Assembly: GCF_046254955.1 (NCBI RefSeq)
Contig: NZ_JBJXRG010000002.1
Location: forward strand, 434,001 to 498,000
Direction of reading: 5' to 3'
Source: Qipengyuania_C sp046254955
Lineage (GTDB): Bacteria > Pseudomonadota > Alphaproteobacteria > Sphingomonadales > Sphingomonadaceae
DNA: 64,000 nt
Part shown: in pieces, positions 8,520-17,013 of the stretch
Numbering within the stretch: the first letter of the stretch is position 1
Layout: each line of letters starts with the position of its first letter
The notes under the pieces: model-generated
Databases searched by the model: none
The model's input: the letters and a program-made list of their open reading frames with translations, nothing else
What the model was told of the DNA's origin: nothing
Translations under genes and position numbers: made by a program

Positions 8520-9671
8520 ATGGCCCGCGCGCTCTACATCCATTGGCCTTTCTGCATACGAAAGTGCCCTTACTGTGACTTTAACAGCCATGTTCGCGAG
8601 ACCGTTGACCATGTTCGCTGGAAGGACGCGCTGTTGGCTGACATGCGCTTCGAGGCAGGTCTGACGGGTGGAGAAGCGCTGGAATCGGTGTTTTTCGGCG
8701 GGGGAACGCCGTCGCTGATGGCGCCGGAGACGGTCGCCGCTTTGCTAAGCGAGGCAAAGCGGTTGTGGGGCTTTGCGCCGGATATCGAGATCACTCTGGA
8801 GGCCAACCCTTCATCGGTGGAAGCAGCAAGGTTCGCGGCATTGGCTGAGGCAGGAGTGAATCGTGTTTCGCTGGGTTTACAATCGTTTGACGATGTAAGT
8901 TTGCAGTTCTTGGGAAGATTGCATTCGGCGCGCGAGGGGTTGGAAGCTCTTGAGGTAGCGCAGGCCAGTTTTGGGCGGGTCTCTTTCGATTTGATCTATG
9001 CCCTACCCGATCAGACCGAACGGCAGTGGCAGGAACAGCTAAATCAAGCACTAGCACTCGGTACCGGGCACCTTTCTTTGTACCAATTGACGATCGAGCC
9101 GAACACGCGCTTTGCAACTGATGTGCGGCGCGGTGTGTTCGACCCGCTGGCGGATGATCCGGCAGCCGATCTGTTTGTTTTAACACGGGAAAGAACTGCC
9201 CAAGCGGGGCTTCCGGCTTACGAAACGAGCAATCACGCAAGGCCGGGAGAGGAGAGCCGCCACAATCTCGCCTACTGGCGATACCACGATTATGTCGGGA
9301 TCGGGCCGGGCGCTCACGGGCGGCGATGCGGACAGGCGACGCAGCGCCACAAAAAGCCCGAGAACTGGATCGAATCCGTTGAAAAACAAGGGCATGGAAT
9401 CAAGGATTCACATGCGCTCTCAGCGCGCGAACAGGCATCGGAGGCGCTTCTCATGGGTTTGCGACTCACCGAAGGCGTGGATCTTGACGAATTTGCCGCG
9501 CGTTTCGACGTAATAGACCACCCCCTAATCTCCTTAGACAAGTGCCAGATCTACCGAGACCATGGGCTTGTTGCGCTGGACGGAGCGAGACTGCGGGTAA
9601 CTGAAAAAGGCGCACCATTGCTCGACGGTTTGCTGGCCGAACTGGTCTCGGATCGACTGGTCGCGGCATGA
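8520..9671 (+). CDS. hemW: Radical SAM family heme chaperone HemW
   Basis: A 383-aa radical SAM protein related to coproporphyrinogen dehydrogenase HemN. The 4Fe-4S motif is CIRKCPYCDF (Cys12, 16, 19). The extra Cys found in true HemN (CxxxCxxCxC) is replaced by Phe, which marks the HemW heme-chaperone branch. VFFGGGTPSLM, LEANPSSVE and the C-terminal HemN domain (LLMGLRLTEGVDL) are present. The name coproporphyrinogen oxidase would be a mis-annotation. It overlaps xerC by 4 bp (ATGA). Confidence 0.93.
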   Translation: MARALYIHWPFCIRKCPYCDFNSHVRETVDHVRWKDALLADMRFEAGLTGGEALESVFFGGGTPSLMAPETVAALLSEAKRLWGFAPDIEITLEANPSSVEAARFAALAEAGVNRVSLGLQSFDDVSLQFLGRLHSAREGLEALEVAQASFGRVSFDLIYALPDQTERQWQEQLNQALALGTGHLSLYQLTIEPNTRFATDVRRGVFDPLADDPAADLFVLTRERTAQAGLPAYETSNHARPGEESRHNLAYWRYHDYVGIGPGAHGRRCGQATQRHKKPENWIESVEKQGHGIKDSHALSAREQASEALLMGLRLTEGVDLDEFAARFDVIDHPLISLDKCQIYRDHGLVALDGARLRVTEKGAPLLDGLLAELVSDRLVAA

Positions 9672-10567
9672 ACAAGCCCGATATGCTCGAAGCCTGGAAA
9701 AACCATCTGGCGCAAGATCGCCGACGTTCGCCGCATACGGTGCGGGCCTATCTCGCCTGCGCCAATCGCCTGCTCGAAGCGGCGGGAATCGAAGATTGGG
9801 ATGCAGCCGCGCGGATCGATACCGCGACATTGCGGGGCCAGCTGGCGGCGCGCCGGCTTGAGGGGCTCTCCAACGCCTCGGCAGCGCGCGAGCTATCGGC
9901 GCTCAAGAGCTTCATCGGCTTTGCCAAAGCGCAGGCGGGAGAGGATGACACCTCGGCTCCCCGGATGCGCGGCCCGCGGATCAAGAAGGGCCTGCCCCGC
10001 CCCGTGACCCCCGATGAGGCGCTCAATGTCGCCGATGTCACCGGATCGTTGGCGCGAGAGGACTGGATCGGCGCGAGAGACCGTGCGGTGCTGTTGCTGC
10101 TCTATGGATCGGGGCTGCGAATTGCCGAGGCGCTATCACTTAAGGGATCGGACTTGCCGCTGGGAGAGACGTTGCGCGTTACCGGCAAGGGCAACAAGCA
10201 GCGTGTCGTCCCGGTGCTGCCGGTGGTGCGCGAGGCGGTCGCCGAATATCGCAAGCATTGCCCCTGGCCAATCGGGCCGGACGAGGTGCTGTTTCGCGGG
10301 GCCAAGGGCGGTCCGTTGAGCCAGGGCATGGTGCAAAAGGCGATGGCGCAGGCGCGCAAGGCGCTGGGGCTTCCGGCAACCGCGACGCCGCACGCGCTGC
10401 GGCACAGTTTCGCGACGCATTTGCTGGGTGCGGGAGCCGATCTCAGGAGCCTGCAGGAACTGCTCGGCCACGCCTCGCTCGGTTCCACGCAGATTTACAC
10501 CAAGGTCGATGCGGCAACGATGCTGGAGACTTACCGGAACGCGCATCCGCGGGAGAGGAAGGAATGA
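9668..10567 (+). CDS. xerC: Tyrosine recombinase XerC
   Basis: Site-specific recombinase that resolves chromosome dimers at dif with XerD. It is 299 aa. The N-terminal SAM-like core-binding domain (about 1-95, SPHTVRAYLACANRLL) is followed by the catalytic domain: Arg in YGSGLRIAEAL, Lys in TGKGNKQRVVPV, HALRHSFATHLL (H-xx-R), LLGHASLGSTQIYTKV with the His and the nucleophilic Tyr. All catalytic residues are present. The gene is coupled to hemW and has housekeeping length; nothing around it resembles a mobile element using it as its own integrase. Confidence 0.92.
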   Translation: MNKPDMLEAWKNHLAQDRRRSPHTVRAYLACANRLLEAAGIEDWDAAARIDTATLRGQLAARRLEGLSNASAARELSALKSFIGFAKAQAGEDDTSAPRMRGPRIKKGLPRPVTPDEALNVADVTGSLAREDWIGARDRAVLLLLYGSGLRIAEALSLKGSDLPLGETLRVTGKGNKQRVVPVLPVVREAVAEYRKHCPWPIGPDEVLFRGAKGGPLSQGMVQKAMAQARKALGLPATATPHALRHSFATHLLGAGADLRSLQELLGHASLGSTQIYTKVDAATMLETYRNAHPRERKE

Positions 10568-10588
10568 GCAGCTAATCTACTGCGCGAG

Positions 10589-11029
10589 CTATCCGTTCAC
10601 AGACGTCCGCCCCGGAAAATACTTCTCGATAATCACCGGGTTCCTTTCCCAAAACGGGATATCCTCATCAACGGGATCAAAAGAGAAACTGACATCGATC
10701 TCGCCGTCCTCAATGAAGTATTCCATTTTCGACCAACGCTTCTCAGGATCTTGAGCAATCACGAAATTGTAAAGCTGCCAAAGTGTAGTACCCAGATTGC
10801 CGTCCGTCATAACGCTCGCGAAATGCGGGCTGTCAGTCTCCGAGTATCTTAGACAATGATCCAGACCTCCCTCGACTAATTCAACGTAGAGCAGTACTGA
10901 CACATCTTTGCGCCCAACATTATCAAGCGCGGCGACGCCAACGGCATTGTAAAGTTCGACCTCAATTGCGCGATCCGGCTCGGGGCCCTTAGCGGCCTTG
11001 CCGAACATTCGTTTCAAGATGCCAATCAT
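10589..11029 (-). CDS. Conserved hypothetical protein, resembles YezG/DUF600 immunity-like proteins
   Basis: A 146-aa soluble acidic protein. The second half has the pattern LWQLYNFV..., then W(S)KMEYFIEDGEIDVSF with the FDPVDEDIPFWERN ending and EKYFPG. This recalls the DUF600/YezG antitoxin-immunity family (an LW...W...G.+.+.F.YD...ER...EKYFG layout). The match is by eye and could be superficial. No toxin gene lies beside it. It is convergent with xerC and sits just upstream of, but is transcribed after, gshB on the same strand. By eye it is more AT-rich than gshB. Confidence 0.55.
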   Translation of the reverse strand: MIGILKRMFGKAAKGPEPDRAIEVELYNAVGVAALDNVGRKDVSVLLYVELVEGGLDHCLRYSETDSPHFASVMTDGNLGTTLWQLYNFVIAQDPEKRWSKMEYFIEDGEIDVSFSFDPVDEDIPFWERNPVIIEKYFPGRTSVNG

Positions 11030-11046
11030 TGGACCGCCTTTAACGA

Positions 11047-11994
11047 CTACCCCACCTTCGCCTCAATCGCGTCCCAAATCAGGCCCGGTGTGTCCGTCCC
11101 GTTGAACTTGTCGATCGCAACGATGCCGGTCGGTGAAGTCACATTGATCTCGGTCAGCCATTTGCCGCCGATCACGTCGATGCCGACGAAGACCAGCCCG
11201 CGCCGCTTCAGCTCCGGCCCCATGGCGGCGCAGATTTCCTCTTCGCGCGCGGTGAGCTCGGTTGCCTCGGCATGGCCTCCCTGCGCGAGGTTGGAGCGGA
11301 ATTCGCCCTCGCCCGGGAAGCGATTGATTGCGCCCTTCACTTCCCCATCGACCAGCACAATGCGCTTATCGCCTTCGGCCACCTCGGGGAGGAAGGGCTG
11401 GACCATATGCGGTTCGGGCCAAGTCTGGTTGAATACTTCGAACAGCGCCGAGAGGTTGCTGCCATCGGCAGCGATCCGGAAGATCGCCTTGCCGCCATTG
11501 CCGTGCAGCGGCTTGACCACCACCGCGCCGTGCTTCTGCTGGAACGCTTTTACATCCTCAAGCCTGCGCGCGACCAGTGTCGGCGGCATAAAGCGGGCAT
11601 AATCGAGCACGAACATCTTTTCCGGCGCATTCACGACTTCGCGCGGATCGTTGACCACCAGCGTCGTTCCCTTGAGCCGGTCGAGGATCAGCGCGGCGCT
11701 GATATAGCCGAGGTGGAACGGCGGATCCTGCCGCATCAGCACCACATCGATATCCTTCGCGAGATCGACCTTGCGCAGCTCGCTGGCGGAGAAATGATTG
11801 CCTTCGACGCGCTGGACGATCACTTCGCGCGCCCATGCGGTGATCTCGCCATTTTCCCAGGCGAGCGTTTCGACATCGTAGTGGAATACCTTGTGTCCAC
11901 GCGCCTGCGCCGAGAGCATCAGCGCAAACGAGCTGTCTCCTGCGATATTGATCGATTCGAGCGGGTCCATCTGGACCGCGACGCGCAATGACAT
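11047..11994 (-). CDS. gshB: Glutathione synthase
   Basis: ATP-grasp ligase joining gamma-glutamylcysteine and glycine to make glutathione. It is 315 aa, full length. It starts MSLRVAVQMDPLESINIAGDSSF, typical of GshB. The ATP-grasp part includes VVKPLHGNGGKAIFRI (about residues 148-163), MVQPFLPEVAEGDKRI and GIDVIGGKWLTEINVTSP for metal and nucleotide binding. It follows yraN and rsmI on the same strand with a 9-nt gap, so it is probably in one transcript with them. Confidence 0.97.
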   Translation of the reverse strand: MSLRVAVQMDPLESINIAGDSSFALMLSAQARGHKVFHYDVETLAWENGEITAWAREVIVQRVEGNHFSASELRKVDLAKDIDVVLMRQDPPFHLGYISAALILDRLKGTTLVVNDPREVVNAPEKMFVLDYARFMPPTLVARRLEDVKAFQQKHGAVVVKPLHGNGGKAIFRIAADGSNLSALFEVFNQTWPEPHMVQPFLPEVAEGDKRIVLVDGEVKGAINRFPGEGEFRSNLAQGGHAEATELTAREEEICAAMGPELKRRGLVFVGIDVIGGKWLTEINVTSPTGIVAIDKFNGTDTPGLIWDAIEAKVG

Positions 11995-12003
11995 GTGCTT
12001 CCC

Positions 12004-12354
12004 CTAAGGTTGCCAGGCGTTGACGATGTGGCGCGGGAGACGCGCCGGTGCAAGCAGGATCACGTCGACGCGGATATCCTCGCCATTTGTCGCATACTCG
12101 TGCGCAACCGCTTCGACCGCGGCGGCAACACGGCTGAGGCGGTGCTCATCGATCGCCAGATCGAGCTGTTCGGCCGAATTGCGCCACTTCACCTCGATAA
12201 ATGCGACCACGCTGCCGCGCTTGGCGATGAGGTCAATCTCGCCGAGCGGGGTCTTGCGGCGGCGATCAAGGATCCGCCAGCCCTTGGCCTGCAGCCACAA
12301 GGCCGCACGCGTTTCGCCCGCCCTGCCCCGCTTTTCCGCGCGTTGCCGCTTCAC
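12004..12354 (-). CDS. YraN family protein (UPF0102)
   Basis: A 116-aa protein with a restriction-endonuclease-like fold: the motif GEIDLIAKRGSVVAFIEVKW (about residues 37-56) carries the E...D...ExK pattern of PD-(D/E)XK nucleases. Its cellular role is not established. It overlaps rsmI by 4 bp and precedes gshB. The pairing of rsmI with yraN is widespread in proteobacteria. Confidence 0.9.
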   Translation of the reverse strand: MKRQRAEKRGRAGETRAALWLQAKGWRILDRRRKTPLGEIDLIAKRGSVVAFIEVKWRNSAEQLDLAIDEHRLSRVAAAVEAVAHEYATNGEDIRVDVILLAPARLPRHIVNAWQP

Positions 12355-13211
12355 TTGGCTTTCAGTTCCATCGCGCGCACGTACAGCTTCTTGCGGTCCA
12401 TCCCGGTAGCCTTGGCGACCTGCGCGGCGGCTTGCGAGGGCTTGAGCGTTTCAAGCGCCTCGACCAGCAGCTGCTCGGCATTCTCGGACGACGCTGCAAC
12501 TTCGAGCGGAGGACCAACCAGCAGGACGATTTCGCCCTTGGCGGGCTTAGCCTCGTAATGCTCGGCCAGGTCATCTGGCGATCCGGTCCGGCATTCCTCG
12601 TGCAGCTTGGTGAGTTCGCGTGCGACAGCGACATCTCTGTCCGGCAGCGCCTCAGCCATGGCACGGAGCGATTTTACCAATCGCGGCCCCGTTTCGTAGA
12701 AGACCAGCGTGGCGTCAATTGCGGCAAGTTCGGCCAGCGCATCTGCCCGCGCCTTCTCTTTCACCGGGAGGAAACCGGCGAAGAGGAAGCGGTCATTGGG
12801 CAGCCCCGATAGCGTCAGCCCGGTAACAGCAGCGCAGGCACCTGGCAGGCTGGTCACTTCGGTGCCCGCCTCCCTTGCATCGCGCACCAGGCGATACCCC
12901 GGATCGGAGATCAGGGGCGTTCCCGCGTCGCTCACCAAAGCAACCGCGCCTGATTGCATCTCGGCGAGCAGTTTCTCGCGCGCGGCATCGCTCGCATGAT
13001 CGTCATAGCGGCGCATTGGTTTCGAGATACCATGGTGCTTTAGCAGCTTGCCAGTCACCCGCGTATCCTCGCAGGCGATCACGTCACATCGCTTCAAAGT
13101 CTCGATTGCCCGCAAGGTGATATCACCGAGATTGCCAATCGGTGTCGCGACAATATAGAGGCCGGGAGACAGTCTGGTAGACAGGCTAGGTTCAACAGGT
13201 TGGTGGTCCAC
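12351..13211 (-). CDS. rsmI: 16S rRNA (cytidine(1402)-2'-O)-methyltransferase
   Basis: SAM-dependent enzyme 2'-O-methylating C1402 of 16S rRNA in the ribosomal P site. The start used is GTG at 13211 (V-D-H-Q-P-V-E), giving 286 aa, the same length as the E. coli protein. The frame stays open much further upstream, but that part is only the antisense of the divergent activator gene. Motifs: LYIVATPIGNLGDIT, the CEDTRVTGKLLKHHGI segment, VALVSDAGTPLISDPGYRLV and LPGACAAVTGLTLSGLP. It heads the rsmI-yraN-gshB transcript. Confidence 0.95.
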   Translation of the reverse strand: MDHQPVEPSLSTRLSPGLYIVATPIGNLGDITLRAIETLKRCDVIACEDTRVTGKLLKHHGISKPMRRYDDHASDAAREKLLAEMQSGAVALVSDAGTPLISDPGYRLVRDAREAGTEVTSLPGACAAVTGLTLSGLPNDRFLFAGFLPVKEKARADALAELAAIDATLVFYETGPRLVKSLRAMAEALPDRDVAVARELTKLHEECRTGSPDDLAEHYEAKPAKGEIVLLVGPPLEVAASSENAEQLLVEALETLKPSQAAAQVAKATGMDRKKLYVRAMELKAK

Positions 13212-13248
13212 GAATCTCTCATGGACAGCTTTACGGGGAGCGGCAAGG

Positions 13249-14412
13249 ATGAAGCGTTTCAAGATCAACCGGCGGATGCTGGTGCTGGCGGGAGCATCTG
13301 CAGTGCTGGCGGGTTGCCAGGTGATTCCCAAGGGGCCGACCACAACGAGCGGACCAGCCCCGACCCCGACGCCGGAGCCGAGCTCGACCGCCCTCCCCAC
13401 CGATGACACGCGCCACCGGATCGCTCTGCTGGTGCCGTTGTCGGGCTCCAACGCGGCAGTCGGCCAGTCGATTGCCAACGCCACGACGATGGCTCTGCTC
13501 GATACCAGCGCCGACAACATTCGCATCACCACATACGATACCGCGACCGGCGCGGGCAGCGCTGCGGCAAGAGCAATCTCCGATGGCAACAAGCTAATCC
13601 TTGGCCCGCTTCTGGGTGCCAATGTCGAGGCGATCATGAGCCGGGCGCGGCCGGTCGATGTTCCGGTGATCACTTTCTCCAACGACACGCGCAATGCCGG
13701 CGCTGACGTCTTTGTGATGGGGCACATTCCGGAGCAATCGGTCGAACGGACCGTCAAGTTCGCGCGTGCGCGCGGCGCGAGCAACTTCGCAGGGATCATT
13801 CCCGATGGCGAATACGGGCGCCGTGCCGAAGCGGCGCTGGTCAGCAGCGTGCGCGAAGCGGGCGGCGCGCTTAACGCCGTGGAACGCTACACGCGCGGCA
13901 GCGGTCCAATCCTGGCTGCAGCGCAGCGCCTCAAGGACAAGGGGGGCTTCGATACTGTGCTTATCCCCGAAGGCGCGCGCCTGGCAGCAATGGCGGCCAA
14001 TGAGCTGAATGCTGGTGATGAGCGCTATGGTGTCCTGGGTACAGAGCTGTGGTCAGGCGAATCTGCCGTGGCGGGCTCCAATGCCCTGCAAGGCGCCTTG
14101 TTCTCGGCCGTTTCCGATGGCCGCTACCGCCGCTTCGTCAGCAGTTATGAGACACGTTTCGGCTCGCAGCCCTATCGCATTTCGACGCTAGGCTATGATG
14201 CGGTCTTGCTGACGCTGCGGATCGCGCAAGACTGGCGCGTGGGCAACGATTTCCCGACCAGTCGCCTGCGCGATGCGGGCGGCTTCCTCGGTCTTGATGG
14301 CCCCTTCCGCTTCCGCCGCAACGGCATAGTCGAGCGGGCGATGGAAGTGCGCGAAGTGCGCGGGGGCGAGGTGGTGATTGTCGATGCTGCGCCGAGTAGA
14401 TTCGAGGATTGA
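13249..14412 (+). CDS. Penicillin-binding protein activator (LpoA-like) lipoprotein
   Basis: A 387-aa lipoprotein with lipobox LAGC (Cys23) and a Pro/Thr-rich linker (about residues 28-52). A type I periplasmic-binding fold follows: RIALLVPLSGSNAAVGQSIANA (strand and helix), ILGPLLGANVEAI, VPVITFSNDTRNAG, and GILPDGEYGRRAE-like GIIPDGEYGRR. In gammaproteobacteria LpoA activates PBP1A; the alphaproteobacterial proteins share the fold and the rsmI/yraN neighbourhood, so a cell-wall role is inferred. It is divergent from rsmI with only 37 bp between start codons. Confidence 0.85.
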   Translation: MKRFKINRRMLVLAGASAVLAGCQVIPKGPTTTSGPAPTPTPEPSSTALPTDDTRHRIALLVPLSGSNAAVGQSIANATTMALLDTSADNIRITTYDTATGAGSAAARAISDGNKLILGPLLGANVEAIMSRARPVDVPVITFSNDTRNAGADVFVMGHIPEQSVERTVKFARARGASNFAGIIPDGEYGRRAEAALVSSVREAGGALNAVERYTRGSGPILAAAQRLKDKGGFDTVLIPEGARLAAMAANELNAGDERYGVLGTELWSGESAVAGSNALQGALFSAVSDGRYRRFVSSYETRFGSQPYRISTLGYDAVLLTLRIAQDWRVGNDFPTSRLRDAGGFLGLDGPFRFRRNGIVERAMEVREVRGGEVVIVDAAPSRFED

Positions 14413-14468
14413 AGATAAAGCGTCTTCCCCGCTTGTAAGTGCAAGAATCCGGGGCCTATAGCCGCGTC

Positions 14469-16460
14469 ATGGCCGACGATCTGTTCAAAGATGCTCCCAC
14501 ATCGGGTGGGGATTACGATGCTGCCTCAATCGAGGTGCTCGAAGGGCTTGAGCCCGTCCGGCGCAGGCCGGGGATGTATATCGGCGGCACCGATGACCGC
14601 GCGCTGCACCACCTCGCCGCTGAAGTGCTCGACAACAGCATGGACGAGGCGGTTGCGGGCCATGCCAATCGCATTGAAGTTACGCTCGAGCCCGGCCCCG
14701 ATGGCACAGCCGGGCGGCTGACAATTTCGGACAACGGGCGCGGCATCCCCGTGGACGAGCATCCCAAGTTTCCGGGCAAGTCCTCGCTCGAAGTGATCCT
14801 CACCACGCTCCATTCAGGCGGCAAGTTTTCGGGTAAGGCCTATGCCACCTCTGGCGGGCTGCACGGCGTGGGTGTTTCGGTGGTCAATGCGCTCAGTATC
14901 GATACCCGGGTCGAAGTCGCACGCGACAAGCAGGTATTCGCGCAGAGCTTCGCCAAGGGTCAGCCGGTTGGCAAGCTCGAAAAGGTGGGCACGACCCCCA
15001 ATCGCCGCGGAACCACTGTAAGCTTCGTGCCCGATCCCGAAATTTTCGGCGAGCGCAAGTTCAAGCCCAAGCGCCTGTTCAAGCTGGCTCGCTCCAAGGC
15101 CTATCTTTTCGCCGGTGTCGAAATCCGCTGGAGATGTGATCCGGAACTCGCGAGTGAAGACGTACCGGAGAGCGCAACCTTCAAGTTCCCCGGCGGCCTC
15201 GCCGATCATCTTGCCGAGCAGGTCGGAGAACGCGAATGCGTCACCGCGCAGGCTTTCACCGGTTCGCAGGACTTTCCCGAGGATCAAGGCAGGGTCGAAT
15301 GGGCCATCGCATGGCCGCTATGGTCCGATGGCTCGACCAGTTGGTACTGCAACACCGTCCCCACGCCCGATGGCGGTACGCACGAGCAAGGGGTCCGCGC
15401 CGCTCTCACCAAGGGGCTGCGCGCGTTCGGCGAGCTGACCAGTACCAAGAAGTCGAAGGACATTTCCGCAGATGACGTGATGGGCGGAGCAGAAGTGATG
15501 CTGAGCGTCTTTATCCGCGATCCGCAGTTCCAGTCACAGACCAAGGACCGCCTGACTTCGCCCGAAGCCGCGCGCCTGGTCGAGAACGCGGTGCGCGATC
15601 ATTTCGACCTCTTCCTGACCGAGAATATGGACCGCGGCCGCGCGCTGCTGGGCGCTGTCATGGAGAGGATGGACGAGCGCCTCAAGCGCAAGGCCGAACG
15701 CGAAGTAAAACGCAAGACCGCGACCAATGCCAAGAAACTGCGCTTGCCTGGCAAGCTGACTGATTGCTCGGGCGAAGGCGACCGCGAAACCGAACTGTTC
15801 ATTGTCGAAGGCGATTCGGCTGGCGGGAGCGCCAAGCAGGCGCGCGACCGCAAATCGCAGGCCATCCTGCCGATCCGCGGCAAGATCCTCAATGTCGCCT
15901 CGGCCAGTGCCGACAAGATCCGCGCCAACCAGGAAGTCGCCGATCTCGCGCTCGCCATGGGCTGCGGCACGCGCAAGGACTGCGATCCGGAGAACCTGCG
16001 TTACGACCGCATCGTCATCATGACCGACGCCGATGTCGATGGCGCGCATATCGCAACCTTGCTGATGACCTTCTTCTTCCAGGAAATGGCCGAGGTCGTG
16101 CGCGGGGGTTATCTCTATTTGGCGCAGCCGCCGCTCTATAAGCTCACAGCGGGCAAGGAGAGCGCCTATGCCCGCGACGAGGCGCACCGTGCCGAGCTGG
16201 AAGCGACGCTGTTCAAGGGCAAAAAAGTCGAGGTGTCCCGCTTCAAGGGCCTCGGCGAAATGAACCCGCAGCAGCTGCGCGAAACTACGATGAACCCGGA
16301 AACGCGCTCGTTGATCCGCATCACCCTTCCCGCCGAGCATGAGCAACGGCACGCGGTGAAGGAGCTTGTCGATCGCCTGATGGGCCGCAATCCCGAGCAT
16401 AGATTTAACTTCATCCAGAACCGGGCAGGCGAAGTCGATCGGGATATGATCGATGCTTGA
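14469..16460 (+). CDS. parE: DNA topoisomerase IV subunit B
   Basis: ATPase subunit of topoisomerase IV, which decatenates daughter chromosomes with ParC. It is 663 aa from ATG 14469; a longer in-frame start at 14439 lacks conserved sequence. The GHKL ATPase shows EVLDNSMDEAVAGHA, DNGRGIPVDEHPK and GGLHGVGVSVVNALS. The TOPRIM domain has LFIVEGDSAGGSAKQ and IMTDADVDGAHIA. The length and lack of a long TOPRIM insertion favour ParE over GyrB. The last ten codons lie in a 29-bp repeat that recurs at 17014-17042, where the same ten residues and a TGA would again be encoded. Confidence 0.95.
   Translation: MADDLFKDAPTSGGDYDAASIEVLEGLEPVRRRPGMYIGGTDDRALHHLAAEVLDNSMDEAVAGHANRIEVTLEPGPDGTAGRLTISDNGRGIPVDEHPKFPGKSSLEVILTTLHSGGKFSGKAYATSGGLHGVGVSVVNALSIDTRVEVARDKQVFAQSFAKGQPVGKLEKVGTTPNRRGTTVSFVPDPEIFGERKFKPKRLFKLARSKAYLFAGVEIRWRCDPELASEDVPESATFKFPGGLADHLAEQVGERECVTAQAFTGSQDFPEDQGRVEWAIAWPLWSDGSTSWYCNTVPTPDGGTHEQGVRAALTKGLRAFGELTSTKKSKDISADDVMGGAEVMLSVFIRDPQFQSQTKDRLTSPEAARLVENAVRDHFDLFLTENMDRGRALLGAVMERMDERLKRKAEREVKRKTATNAKKLRLPGKLTDCSGEGDRETELFIVEGDSAGGSAKQARDRKSQAILPIRGKILNVASASADKIRANQEVADLALAMGCGTRKDCDPENLRYDRIVIMTDADVDGAHIATLLMTFFFQEMAEVVRGGYLYLAQPPLYKLTAGKESAYARDEAHRAELEATLFKGKKVEVSRFKGLGEMNPQQLRETTMNPETRSLIRITLPAEHEQRHAVKELVDRLMGRNPEHRFNFIQNRAGEVDRDMIDA
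16428..16456 (+). repeat. 29-bp direct repeat, copy 1 (parE 3' end)
   Basis: Begins GGCGAAGTCGATCGGG and ends ATGATCGATGC; identical to 17014-17042. It encodes the last residues of ParE (G-E-V-D-R-D-M-I-D-A). It contains an inverted repeat TCGATC (16435-16440), 7-nt spacer, GATCGA (16448-16453). Its ATG at 16453 is also the start codon of the next gene. Confidence 0.97.
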
Positions 16461-17013
16461 GCAGATTTACTGGGTCAGTCAGAGCTTTGCCGCACTGCTG
16501 GTATTGGGGTCGCTATACTTCGTAGCGGTTCAAATTCGTCAGAACACCAAAGCAGTGCGCGCAGCCTCCCGTCACGAGAACGAGATGGACTGGTCTCGTC
16601 TGAATTACGACATGGCCAATAATCCGAATACAGCGCGGATCTTTGCGCTGCTGCAAGACAGCAGCAAGACCATCGAAGATGTTAGTTCTGAGGACCTTGT
16701 TCCGTTGCAGCTCCTGTTCAGGAGCACGCTCATGACCTTCCAGGCTCATTACTTCTCATCGAAAGAAGGAAGCCTACCGACCGATCATTGGATCTGGGAA
16801 AGGGACTACGCGAGGAGGTTCATAAGAACGCCGATCGGTTCTGTAATATACCAGATGGAGTTGGACCAGGGCGCGGTTCGCGACGGTTTCCGGGAGGAGA
16901 TTGAAGGTGACGCAGAGCTTGGCAACTTCGACCTTGGGGCCACAGGCGTGAAAAGAGTTCTAGCTCGACTGGTCGAAGATGAAGGCGATCAATCAGAGCC
17001 CGAGGAGCCATAG
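16453..17013 (+). CDS. Membrane-anchored protein of unknown function carried in the parE insert
   Basis: A 186-aa protein. One N-terminal membrane helix (about residues 8-26, SFAALLVLGSLYFVAVQI) is followed by a soluble region with AVRAASRHENEMDWSRLNYD, a Trp/Tyr-rich middle (TDHWIWERDYARRF) and an acidic C-terminus. No enzyme motif was recognised; similar one-helix proteins are common uncharacterised proteins in marine bacteria. The ATG overlaps the parE stop (ATGCTTGA) and lies inside repeat copy 1. The TAG stop ends one base before repeat copy 2. The codon use looks more AT-rich than parE, consistent with acquisition. Confidence 0.8.
   Translation: MLEQIYWVSQSFAALLVLGSLYFVAVQIRQNTKAVRAASRHENEMDWSRLNYDMANNPNTARIFALLQDSSKTIEDVSSEDLVPLQLLFRSTLMTFQAHYFSSKEGSLPTDHWIWERDYARRFIRTPIGSVIYQMELDQGAVRDGFREEIEGDAELGNFDLGATGVKRVLARLVEDEGDQSEPEEP

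Noticed and set aside
8520..9671. Coproporphyrinogen III dehydrogenase (HemN)
   Set aside because: The fourth Cys of the HemN cluster motif is missing (CPYCDF), which places the gene in the HemW branch.
9668..10567. XerC as the integrase of the parE insert
   Set aside because: It has housekeeping position and length and is coupled to hemW; a contribution in trans cannot be excluded but nothing links it to the insert.
12351..13799. Long form of rsmI starting near 13799
   Set aside because: The first 196 codons are antisense to the lipoprotein activator gene and have no homology features; GTG 13211 gives the normal RsmI length.
15534..16400. Minus-strand ORF (288 codons) opposite parE
   Set aside because: Antisense shadow; composition typical of complemented parE codons.
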